This document shows, piece after piece, positions 1-10,439 of a DNA stretch of 64,000 nt (its first letter is position 1; every line of letters starts with the position of its first letter). The notes beneath the pieces are model-generated. The model was not told the origin of the DNA. It worked only from the letters and a program-made list of their open reading frames with translations, and searched no databases. The stretch covers positions 2,148,001-2,212,000 of the forward strand of contig NC_052409.1 of the NCBI RefSeq assembly GCF_009389715.1, in the 5' to 3' direction. Origin of the DNA: Phoenix dactylifera (taxonomy: Eukaryota; Streptophyta; Magnoliopsida; Arecales; Arecaceae). A program made the translations under genes and the position numbers.

Positions 1-155
1 GGATCCATTCGGTGCCGCAACGCTAATGATCATGCTAATTGAGGAGAGTGATTGGAGAGCACGCACGAGGGAGTTAAGTGAGCCCCATGCTTTCAAATAC
101 TATAGTATAATATAACATCCTACCTAATAGTTATTAGGCATGTCCCTTGCGTTAC

Positions 156-203
<48 letters not shown>

Positions 204-216
204 ATATCTATATATA

Positions 217-254
<38 letters not shown>

Positions 255-2780
255 CAGGATGAGAAACTCATTGTATTGTGATAAGTAGACAGCTGCTCTC
301 AAAGTGTAGTTAGACACCCTAATCCGCATGCTCGGAATCATGGTACAAAGACCAAATAAAAAGAGCAGGAAAAACAAGTTCAAGAAAAAATAACCACCCA
401 AACGTGTATTAAACAAATTAACAAGATACAATATAGTTGATTTGGAGACACTTAATTAGAAACTATTCACTCACTTGGTTACCACACTGTCAAAATGGCT
501 GATTACAGGAATCTACATCGGTGCAATGTGGTCATTTGCATATGATGGATCGCTAAAACCCAAAAACACAATCATCAAATAAATAGGAGAAACCACTTAG
601 AAACGTTAAGAGACATGTTCTTGGATTTCACTATTTACTAGTAATCAACATTTCATTAAATCTTATTTAGCGTGTCTAATTTGTTTACCTAGCAGTAAAC
701 ACCTCTATAGATGCTAAATCCTAGATCTTGTAGATTCAAGTAATCTTTAATGCCTAATGCTTTTAATTACCTGTCCTTTCCTCAAAAAAGATAGATTCTT
801 TATTCTCTAAACATTCCGTATTTAGTAATTAGGTTCATAAGAGTTTCGTGGAACCTAGATATCAGTATCGACGTGCTATCCATGAGCGAACCGACACCAT
901 ATCCAAATCCAATCACTTTTGCCTCCTTCCAACTTGCGTCGGGTGCAGTTCAGGATGAAAGACAGAAAGTTGACGGCCTGAATGCTACATATTTAGAAAG
1001 TTGATATTGATTTATGATGCATAATAGCATGACAGTGCTTAAGCAGCTCTAGCTAGCAACTTTTATAACTTCTAGGTCCTTGCTTAAGACAAGATACCAT
1101 ATGGAATAGCACTAATTAGCTGAGATCATCAGTATATCATATTTAGGGATCTGATGCTCTAAAAATTCCTTAAAATATAATTATTTTTTATATTTAAACC
1201 AAAATATATGTCAATTTTCATATTAATAGAGCCCAAGATACCACTTGCCTCCATATCATTGCACGAACCTCCTATAATGATAATCTTGCAGGTATCATGC
1301 CAAAAATTTAAGAACCTCGGTATATTAGTTAGTAAAAGAGGCCTAAATTAGACAATAATTTGGACTAGATGAGGTTCTTTTTCTTCACTACTTTTTCTTA
1401 CGAGTATCAACATTTTTTGTCCTGATTATCGGACACTTGGTTTGGAGTTATTTAGTTTCTTTTTCTTACATCTGCCCCTCCTCTGCGTCAAAAAAAAAAA
1501 AAAAGCTCATCATTTTGCCAGCCATTCTGACCCGCCGTGATTATTTGTGCTAGAAAAATACCATCATTCTAAACTCCTGTGTATGGAAATACAATAGAAT
1601 CCATGGCATGTATGGATCGAGTTAGCCAAGAAGGGAGCAGCTTTGGAGCCACATCATAATGGACGTACGCCCCGGCCCATAATTAAAATCAATTGCCATA
1701 CACCTGTTCTCCAACCTCCTTCCCACTCCCACTCACTCCCTGTTCTCAGAGAATCCCACGCTTTAGCTGTCGTTATTAGGGGATCACACGCTTCAAGTGT
1801 CTCTTTTTCCTTTACTTTGAGGTACAACCATCGACCTTTCCCTGTTCATTGATCCACCAGCCACTGTCTGGTGAATTCACGAGACCTACCTTGGAGAGTG
1901 AGAAGACTCGATTTCTTTCCATCGCCAGTGTCCCAAATAACTCGTATGTCCCCAAATAACGGATCCCTTCCTCATCATAACCCCTAATAACAAATAATAA
2001 TAATAATAATCCTCGATTATAGACTTATATTTAAAAAATATTAAAAATTAAAAATATTAGCTATTGTACCGGCTATCGTTAACTATTGTGATAAATTTTC
2101 TTCTCTTATATTTTTTGAGGAGAAGAGTCGGGCAAAGCTTAGCTCAAACAACAGAAAATCATGATAAATGATGGAAAAAAAACATGATTTTTAAAGTCCT
2201 TATTCACTAAATTCTATTTTTTAGAGAACAAAGCTTTAAAAAAAAATAATGGTAATTTGTTTCAGAATATTCCAGAGATTCAAATATTTTTGGAAAGAAG
2301 ATATGTGGCATTCATTAATAAATTATTAAGATCATCAACTATAGCGAAGGTGAGATGAAAACCTATATTTTTTTTCGTATCAACACACAAACACACACAA
2401 AAAAAAAAAAAAAAAAAAACAACTGAACCTTTCTTTTGTTGAAATAACGGCCGTTATTTCACCTCTCGCCTTCCCTTGGTTCACCAAGTTCAAAAACTGG
2501 AAAGCCGCTTTTGAAGCTCAGTGAGGAGCCATAGATAGTTTAATGGTGCCACTAAAGTCTCCACTCCCAAAGTTGTTCTCCGGGCGTGGGCTCTTCTTTT
2601 CCTCGCATCGGCTTGCGGGCGTGTTCAGGTGCCGAGGCTCTCCTGCTTTAAGGGACAGCCTGCCCGCCCCGGTCGAGACAAGCCATCATTCGTATTATCG
2701 CCAAAAGAACTCCAAGAACTGCTCCTTGTTTATAGTGCATTGTTTAGGTGTCTCGATCTCTTGCCTTTCCCTTGCTTCGC
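1..2780. other. AT-rich intergenic DNA
   Basis: I see no supportable gene here. The stretch is AT-rich with scattered A and T runs, for example near 1490-1504 and 2398-2420, and a long AT microsatellite near the left end. Short open frames, such as one at 1643-1852 on the plus strand, show no recognisable domain. Confidence 0.6.
155..252. repeat. (AT)n microsatellite
   Basis: About 98 bp of almost pure AT dinucleotide, broken by a few C bases. A minus-strand open frame runs through it and gives alternating Ile-Tyr, which is an artefact of the repeat. Confidence 0.95.
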
Positions 2781-2793
2781 CCTTAAATTTAAC

Positions 2794-2800
2794 TTATAAA
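2794..2800 (+). promoter_or_regulatory. possible TATA box
   Basis: TTATAAA lies in a locally GC-richer island (about 2540-3060) and is followed 113 bp later by a small ATG-started frame. It could mark the start of a transcript. There is no other support. Confidence 0.2.
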
Positions 2801-2912
2801 GCGAAGCCTCCACCTGAGTTCTGAGTTCTGACGTACGACCATCCCATCTTCTACTCTGTGCAGGCTGTTGTGAGAAAGCTTTTCCAACCTTGGGCTGTTG
2901 CTTTGTGCTGTG

Positions 2913-3035
2913 ATGGCGAAGTGTTTGTGTATTCATGGGGATCCACGTGAAAGAGATTGTTTAGTGCGAAGCTATGGGGCAGCAGCGGCCTTTTCTTTCG
3001 TCTCTCGGTGCTTTCAGCTTAGCTTCTTCGTTTAA
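2913..3035 (+). CDS. possible 40-residue small ORF
   Basis: ATG to TAA frame of 40 codons beginning MAKCLCIHGD, downstream of a TATA-like TTATAAA. It matches no family I recognise. The surrounding island is GC-rich compared with its flanks, so it may be a first exon, a non-coding transcript or a gene relic. The call rests only on the local promoter-like context and is weak. Confidence 0.12.
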   Translation: MAKCLCIHGDPRERDCLVRSYGAAAAFSFVSRCFQLSFFV

Positions 3036-5761
3036 GCAATGCCGCTAGCTTGGTGGGTAGTTGGAGGGTTTAATCAGGTTTTTGTGTGTCCATGGATGAA
3101 ACCTCTTGGCTCCACTAGCCAGTAAGAAAACGAATTTTCTCTGATCGCAGATATCATTATAGTCTTGAGATTTGCATTAGTGATTCGTTCTTAATGGTGT
3201 ATCTCAACACATTCTTTTGAGTTTGATATTATTTTGAGGAAATATGATGGGAATGGCACCGAATTTGAATCCTAGGCCACAGGAATGCCAACCAGCTGAG
3301 CAAAAACTTGATGGGCAAATACTGATACGATTTGAATGACCAACAAAAACTAATTGTATTGGTTAACTCGGGTTTGGCCGAATGTTTCATGCGAAAAAAT
3401 TATTGGTCTTCTTAATTTTATGACACCGACTGTTGGTCGAGCCTTGCAAAAAATCATAAAGCACTTTAAACTTTTTCATTCATTTATGCATGATAATCTG
3501 ATCTTGAAAAGGTTATTGTGCGAGATCCGACCAACAGTGGATTCGAAGGAAGGTGAATCCTTCGTTTTTCACACCTGTTCGATCAATCGGTGGGGCAACT
3601 TTCTTGGTCATTGGAAGTGTTTTTTGTTAGGCCATCTTTCTTTGATTGTCCTATTAACTAATGGTTTCCGGTGTCTTATTTTAACCATGCGATCAAGTCG
3701 CTTGATTTCATATGAAAACAATGGGTTTCTAACCTTCACGCAGAAGATGCTTTACCCGCGGTGGACATGGCATTTGGAGCTTTGTTGGTAATGTGAATTA
3801 TTGAGAAAAATGAGGACAGCAAGTACATTGGTTGGAGGACAAATTAAGAGTAAATAATTGAAAATTAAACAAGAAAACGATACCAAGACATTAGGATGTG
3901 ATCTTCCCCGAACATTCACTGAATCAGATCAGTAGTCTCTTTCCAACTAATCCAACTTCTTGTGATTTGTAGCATCATTTGGCATGTATATTGTGTGCCA
4001 AATTAATCAACTGCAGAGTTCCAAATCAATTGGATTTACGTGCCATGCATAAATAAGTTACAGCCCGCTGGAATGATAGGAATATGCTCTCTTGTGATCT
4101 GGCAAAGACCTGGAAGGTCACATTCTAATAAGATGTAAACTTACAAGACTAACAATGTTTTATCCCCCAGGTATATATGTCCTCGTACGGTGCTTGGCTT
4201 TTATCATTCCCAAGCTGGCATTAGGGTTCGGATTATATCTTTCGCGCGAAAGAATAACCAATCTTCTTTTATGATGTCGACCGCTGGATCACATACTACA
4301 GGTCTCCAAACTCCAATCTCATTCATTTATCCATCTGCATAGATTTCGAAACATCCAATGGTGGATTCATGTAACGTGAAAGATACATGCACCCCCAACC
4401 CAGCTGCATTATATATAGTAACTAATCTCGGTTAAAAACAAAGCTAATTCCCTTAACATCACACCCTCCTGATATAGTAACGGCTACAATATCTAGCCCA
4501 AAAATGGACTTCAAAATACCATAGGAATCTTCCTTTAAAATTCACCAACAACTCCTTGGAACATCCTTACCATCATTCAGGAGGATGGATGGGTTTACGT
4601 AAAATCCTCGAGACTAGTGGAAAAGGCGCACTATAGAACCTCTGGTGACTTTTGTTTGGCCGCTTGGTGAGGCAAACTTATTCTCAGGGTCCCAAGCCGA
4701 GGCTGCTGGCTCGCAAAACGGCAAAACCATGCCCTGTCCTCGTCTAATTGGCCTCGATGCATGCTTCTAAATACTTGCGGCTCCGAGAGGACCCCAAGTT
4801 TGTACCTCTAAGCCACGTCTCGGAGTCTCGAATTCCTTCCAGAATTCCAAGCATTCAGAGAGTACGAGCCACTAATCGAAAACTCTGACCAGGACCCGGC
4901 AAGCATGCCCAAACCCATCCAAAAGAGTAGGATACAAATAGGTCATTTTCAAAGGAGAGCAAAGCTACATGAAAATTGGTACCATACATAGAAATGGTTG
5001 AACGATGAATTGCCAAGGCAACCGAAAAAGAATGAACCTAATGAACTTTTCTAAAGCATTTTTATACCAGGGAGGTCGCAATCTAGTTTATAGTTTAAAA
5101 ATAAAATTTTAGTACTTTCAACTGGATGAGGCTCCCAATTAATGATAAATTCATTAAGATCGGATGCTGGTATCTACCCATCTCCTCAATCTGATCATCA
5201 ATCGACCGGATTCTTGTTTGTAACATTTTAAAGAGCACAACAACAAAAGGGTCAAAAAAAAGGAGGGAAAAAAAAACACCAAGCCATCATGTGGAATAGG
5301 TACACCATTTTGTGGTCGTGAATGTCCATTCGACACATCAAATCAAGAAAGAGGTTGTACAGAGTTTATCTTATCTGGTAGTTTCTGTGATGGATGGAAA
5401 TAATTAGAGATAAACTTTATGGATAAGAATACGAGTCCCTATCCTAGCAGTATAAATAAGTTTGTAGATCCATCACCTAAGGCACTCAAATTCTGCATAG
5501 ATTTAGATGATTCGAGTCTTCTCTCCCTCGTGGACCTTTTCTTCCCTTCTTTTTTTTTTTTGGTGTGACAACCAAGCACAGTATGAACGGACGTCAGCAA
5601 AAATTTATTTATTATTTTGCTATATACATTATATATGTCCATTCGCCACATCAAATTGAAGTTTTTTGGCGCATGTATTTATTAACCACAGCTTATTTTA
5701 TCCCCAAAATTGATAATTAAATTCCATATGAACCCCTCCGCGACTCCCTCCCCATCTGAAA
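3036..5761. other. intergenic DNA, no gene recognised
   Basis: A 145-codon open frame at 3354-3791 on the plus strand has no recognisable motif and an unusual composition. I do not call it a gene. The rest is AT-rich, with no clear coding pattern or repeat ends. Confidence 0.5.
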
Positions 5762-5806
5762 GGCCACTTTGGTGCGGCGACTTTGGCACCCTCCTGGGTC
5801 CCTCCA

Positions 5807-5852
<46 letters not shown>

Positions 5853-5915
5853 CACTTTGGTGCGGCGACTTTGGCACCCTCCTGGGTCCTCAAAAAAAAA
5901 AAAAAAAAAAAAAAA
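5762..5915 (+). repeat. tandem pair of poly(A)-tailed segments
   Basis: A 40-bp segment starting GGCCACTTTGGTGCGGCGAC occurs twice, at 5762 and 5850, so the period is 88 bp. Each copy ends in a long A run: about 42 A at 5808-5849 and about 24 A at 5892-5915. A unit that ends in poly(A) and is repeated head to tail suggests a retroposed 3' end that was duplicated. The parent element was not identified. Confidence 0.75.
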
Positions 5916-6960
5916 CAAAGAAAGAAAGAAAGAGAGAGGGAAAGCCAAAGACGTACCATCCCCTGCAAACCTCCCCCAGATGACATGATAGCACATTCCA
6001 CCGTCGGCATGGAGAGGATACGAATTACCCGAATATCCCAGATCGGATGCAGTAAAGATGCCGCGATATCATCCATCCCTGATCCCGAGGCCAGAATCCA
6101 CATTCCTCCTTTGTCGTTATCCAGGATAACATTAGTCGCTGTTGGGGACCCATGATATCGACCCCTTGGCGGGCGACACTTGGAATTTAGAATTTGGAGC
6201 CGGTCGAGTTAACTCGGCATCCGGGGACCAATTCCTTGGTGTTGCGGGGAGCAAACTCTGGATATCCGGGATTCGAGAGAATATGTCACGCACGTTTAGC
6301 ACCTGGTTGGACCCGGAATAGCAGTGATGGGTGTCCGGCGTGGAGGCGTGGACAGGGACAGCGTACATGTACGTGCGATGGATTTCGAGCCGCTTTGAGC
6401 TCTGCCGGTGTCGGAGGCTGTCCTGGCCCGGGACACGGCTTTCGGTAGCACCAAAGTCGCCGATGTCCCCAAAATGACGGACCCGAGCTTGCTTTCCATC
6501 TCCAATTGGCTGAGACCATCATTGGCCGGAGGATTCGGCAAGCTATCCGTGGGTCCATCTCCTTAAAACATTTGTATAGTGCAATTCCGGGCTGGTCCGT
6601 TGGGACTAGGTGACTTGCTCTTCAACAATGGCTCCTCATTGGCTGGGATCTCTAATCTTGTTGAAGCATGATCGTTGGTTTGAAAAAGGCACTTAGTAAT
6701 GCTGCTAGGGGATGTTGAAATTCTCCTGGCTACATCTTGTAAAAAAATTAGTGTAACTCATAGAAATTGATATGATGCACGAGGTGATTCAATATCAAAT
6801 CATCGAGCTAGTATATGTGAGCCTGAGAAGCCTTCTCTTCCACACTTAATGGGCATCTTGAAGTGTTTTCCAATAATTAATGAGAAAAGCTGCACACCAG
6901 TTGATTGCTGCTGTCTGTTGGGAAATATGAAAGGAGTGAAATGCTTAAATTTTCTTAAAG
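5916..6960. other. GC-richer intergenic stretch
   Basis: About 6050-6560 is clearly GC-richer than its flanks and holds overlapping open frames on both strands, none with a recognisable domain. It could be a fragment of a transposon or old gene sequence. I could not assign it. Confidence 0.4.
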
Positions 6961-7375
6961 AAATCAAGTTCTATCTATTGTGTATTGTAGAAAATCTTAT
7001 CAACTTTCTTCAGCGAGAAGCATTTGTGTTTAGAGAAGCTACTTGACCCTCATCTCAAACTTGGAAATAACCTCGCAGCATTGGCGCCGCACGTTGAGAG
7101 ATGTTGATCTATTTTTTTTAGAAAAAGGTTGACTCACACCAGGATGCAGAGCTTATATAGTTGCACATTGAAGACACAGAGATCCTTCAAATTACTTATA
7201 AGATTGTTCAGCTTATTGATAAGTCTACTTATAGACCACTAGCTTTTATAATAGTTTTTTATTATTTCTTTATATTTTTCTTTCTTGAAATTTTTTTATA
7301 AATATTTTATGTAAACTCTATTTTTCTAATAAAGGTCGGGTAGCTTTGCCTCCCTCCTCATTAAAAAAGAAAAAA
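6961..7375 (+). mobile_element. possible LINE 3' remnant
   Basis: Near 7019-7045 the plus strand reads AFVFREAT, like the (H)xxREAN motif at the end of the RNase H domain in plant L1-type LINEs. The stretch then runs through AT-rich DNA to TAATAAAGGTCGGGTAGC near 7330, followed by an A-rich tail from about 7363. This layout fits a 5'-truncated LINE tail. The homology is short and the call is tentative. Confidence 0.3.
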
Positions 7376-7581
7376 AAAGAAAAAAAAGAAAAAGAGGAAG
7401 TGTTTTCCACTTCATTACCATTATCATTCATTGTCACAAACCACCGTGTATGAGTCCATGTCTGTGCATCAATGCCACCAATTTTCAATAGGTCTCATAC
7501 AGCCACTTGAATTTTACAAGAACATTCTTTTCTTCATTAAAAAAAGGAAAATAAAAAAATAATATATGAGTTTAGATCTGC

Positions 7582-7880
7582 TGTTGGTTTTTGACCCACA
7601 TGACCACATCGTGGTCAGTTACAATCCCGTGAGAAGTGGACGCATTATCCTTGATGGTAGGATAACATAACGGGTCTCACCCTCTGCCTAGTAAGTGAAC
7701 ACAGAAAAAGGACTCCATCGCCTGGGTGTTCGAACAGGGGCCAAGAGGGAGATACGAACAAAAGATTTGATCATCTGGAAGGAAAGGAAGCTTTAAGCAA
7801 TCAGTCTATCAATGGATCCAGGTATGCTTTGCTTCTTAAAGTTTGGTTCTATTATGATCCTCTATAAAGATGTTTTTACA
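7582..7880 (+). repeat. copia 5' LTR
   Basis: Direct repeat of 14220-14518, bounded by TG and CA. It contains CCTCTATAAAGATG near its 3' end, a plausible TATA signal. It is followed after two bases by the primer-binding site. Confidence 0.96.
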
Positions 7881-7882
7881 TG

Positions 7883-7894
7883 TGGTATCAGAGC
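7883..7894 (+). promoter_or_regulatory. copia primer-binding site
   Basis: TGGTATCAGAGC is complementary to the 3' end of initiator tRNA-Met, the usual primer of plant copia elements. It sits two bases inside the 5' LTR. Confidence 0.93.
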
Positions 7895-8402
7895 CTGGTT
7901 CATCCTAGAACCAGATCACAGTAAATGGTAAAACCCCTATTTTGACAGTCCCATGGATAGTCTCCACGGCCGCAGGGATGGATCATCCCAATGTTGGATC
8001 TAGCCGGCCATGGCACCGAGAGCCGACACGGGATCCAGCGTCGACTCTCGGCCATGGCTTCCATCCCAGGGCCGGATTCATGGATTTGAGAAACAACCAT
8101 AAAAAAAAAAAAAAAAAGAAAGAATCACCCTGCTGACGCCGGATCTGGCCGGCATATGCCGCCGTGAGCCATCAGAAGATCCGGCGTAGCCGCCGGCCAT
8201 GGTCTCCCTCCCACTCCATAAAAAAAAAAAAGGGAGACGGGTCGGAAGATAAAACTCACCGGATGATCGCCGTCGGTCGGCGTATTCCTGCGGGTGACGC
8301 CGTCGGGCGGCGTTTCGTCCGGCGTCGGGCCCATTTCGGTGGCGCCGTCGGGCGGCACTTCGTCCGGCGGCATGATCGCCTCCCGCTGCTCCTAAGAGCC
8401 GA

Positions 8403-8606
8403 CGGGTTGGGTTCGGCGGAACCCCAACCCGCCGGCGTTGCCTGCTGGCGTGCGACCGCCGGTGGGCTCGCCATCGGGCGGCGAGTCCACCGGAGGGAAG
8501 CGGCGCGCTCACCGCCCCGGCGACCGGAGGCTGGCGGGCTGGGTTCGGCGGAACCCTAGCCCGCCGCTAAAAGAGGAGGAAGACGGGTCGGGATCGACCC
8601 GTCTTC
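8403..8606 (+). repeat. three hairpins in the copia leader
   Basis: Three stem-loops lie within about 200 bp. 8403-8431 has arms CGGGTTGGGTTC and GAACCCCAACCCG around GGCG. 8534-8564 has arms GCGGGCTGGGTTC and GAACCCTAGCCCGC around GGCG. 8579-8606 has perfect 12-bp arms beginning GAAGACGGGTCG around GGAT. The first two are variants of one another with the same loop and one bulge each. Confidence 0.8.
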
Positions 8607-8774
8607 AGTTCTTTTAAAAAAAAATAATAATAATAATTTATTCATAACGGGTTTTGGGCATGAGTTTCGACCCGAACCCGGAATAGATAACCCGTCTGGG
8701 GCATAACAGGCATAATGGGTTCGGGTTTTTGGGTTTCGATCCAAAACCCGAGTTCGTTTAGTCAATTGATGGGA

Positions 8775-9170
8775 AAATTTTCAGTTAAGCCCTTATGAAA
8801 ATTTTATTGTTTCATACAGCCCTCCCGGGGATGATAAAAGAATGAAATGTTTCTGTTTAAGTCCCTGTGAAACATACCATTTATACTGAAGTCTTAGAGG
8901 GCTGTTACAAGTTGAAAATGTTTCTATTAAGTCCCTATAAAATATTTTATTTATTGTGAAGTCCTTAGAGGGCTGTTAAAGGATGAAATTGTTTCTGTTA
9001 AGCCCCTGTGAAACATTTTATTTATGCTGACATCCTTCTAGGGCTATAAGAAACAAAATATTTTAATTTAGTCCCTGTAAAGCATATCACTTGTTTAGAG
9101 GTCCTCAAAATATGTTAATTTAGTCCCTATAAAATATATTATTTATGCAGAGGTCCTTGTAGGGTAATGT
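8775..9170 (+). repeat. degenerate tandem repeat in the copia leader
   Basis: About five to six units of roughly 55-75 bp. Each carries a variant of TTAAGTCCCTGTGAAACAT followed by an ATTTAT-rich stretch and a variant of GAAGTCCTTAGAGGGCTGTT. The units have drifted in sequence and length, so the array is older than the insertion and belongs to the element family. Confidence 0.75.
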
Positions 9171-9779
9171 GATAAAAATTTTGTCATTTATTTTACATTT
9201 TAGCATACTTGATAGCATGATATGACACATGTACTGATTGTGTAGATTAGTAAAATATTAAATATATGTTTTATTTTAATTTGTCATATTATGAATTGTC
9301 AATTATGTGCAATGTCATTATTTTAATTTGATGTCTATATTATGAAATAGTTTGGTAGTTGCCAAAGTAATCCAACTAGAATGTTTAATAGACATCAAGT
9401 CATCAAATACTCTAATCCCATGTATTAAGATAATGACTTTGCAAATTATGACTTACAGTTTTTCAATCATGAGATATTATGGATTGGCCCAAAGGTGCAC
9501 CACTTTCAAATGATTGATTTGCTGAGTTAGGATAATTAATGAGTATCCTTGATTTAATAGGTTTTGGATGCTCAAAGGCAACAGACCTATTTGAATTTTG
9601 GACCTATATCATTAATTATTCCTAGGTGAATTGGGAATCACCATAATAGTAATTTAGTATTTCATGATTACTACCCAAAGGTGTATTATGGTAATACTAT
9701 TTATGTTATTCATCATTATTGCTAACTCAAAGTGTTAATGTTGTAAGCATTTTCTTATTGTTAATTTTCTTATTGCAGT

Positions 9780-10430
9780 ATCTATTCCTGTTTCGCTTCA
9801 TTCGCAAGCTTCATCTGTTACGATCTTTAATGGAACTAATTTCTCAGAGTGGAATGAACAAGTCCAGTTTCACCTAGGTGTTCTGGATCTTGATTTAGCA
9901 CTCCGATCTGAGAAACCGGCTGACATTACTGATTTGAGCAGCTCGGAAGAAAGGTCTTTTTATAAGACTTGGGAAAGATCGAACAGATTGAGCATTATGT
10001 TTATGCGGATGAGTATAGCGAATAATATCAAGTCAACGCTTCCTGAATGTGACAGTGCTCAAGCATTATTGAAAACTATGGAAGAACGTTTCCGATCTGC
10101 TGATAAGTCTCTGGCTGGGACATTAATGGCTAAACTAACCACCATGAAATTTGATGGTACTTGTGGGATGCATGAGCATATCCTTGAAATGACAAATATA
10201 GCAGCTAAACTGAAGGCTCTAGGGATGGATGTGAATGAATCCTTTTTGGTTCAATTTATTTTGAACTCCTTGCCTCCTCAATTTGGATCATTTCAAATTC
10301 ACTATAACACTATTAAGGATAAGTGGAATGTGAATGAATTGACCAGTATGCTTGTTCAAGAGGAGACAAGACTTAAGCAACAAGGATATCATTCTGTCAA
10401 TCTTGTAAGTCATGGAGCCAGGAAAAAATG
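9780..10430 (+). CDS. copia gag region
   Basis: The reading begins near SIPVSLHSQASSVTIFNGTN and carries the copia gag signature: FNGTNFSEWNEQVQFHL near the start, then the DUF4219/UBN2-like core with LxxLxxxFRSADKSLA, the MHEHILEMTNIAAKLKALG stretch and the LPPQFGSFQIHYN motif. It encodes the capsid-like structural protein that packages the element's RNA into virus-like particles. It lies directly upstream of pol on the same strand. The zinc knuckle follows at the head of the pol block. Confidence 0.88.
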
Positions 10431-10439
10431 AAAGAAGCC

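Larger units (their letters stand above)
7895..9779 (+). other. copia untranslated leader, long and structured
   Basis: The leader has three parts: a GC-rich block (about 7940-8610) with several inverted repeats and two A runs (8100-8117, 8220-8231); an AT-rich block with degenerate tandem units (about 8775-9170); and a plain AT-rich stretch up to gag. Open frames in the GC-rich block are compositional and match nothing I know. A leader of this length could hold packaging or translation signals, or captured host sequence. Confidence 0.7.

Noticed and set aside
120-431. 103-residue minus-strand open frame
   Set aside because: Mostly alternating Ile-Tyr from the (AT)n microsatellite; no protein motif.
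3354-3791. 145-residue plus-strand open frame
   Set aside because: No recognisable domain, no supporting promoter or splice signals; it may be chance or a relic.
5682-6155. Lys- or Phe-rich open frames on both strands
   Set aside because: Products of the long A runs in the duplicated poly(A) segments.
8078-8559. Arg/Pro-rich open frames on both strands
   Set aside because: They lie in the GC-rich untranslated leader of the copia element and overlap in several frames, as expected from composition alone.
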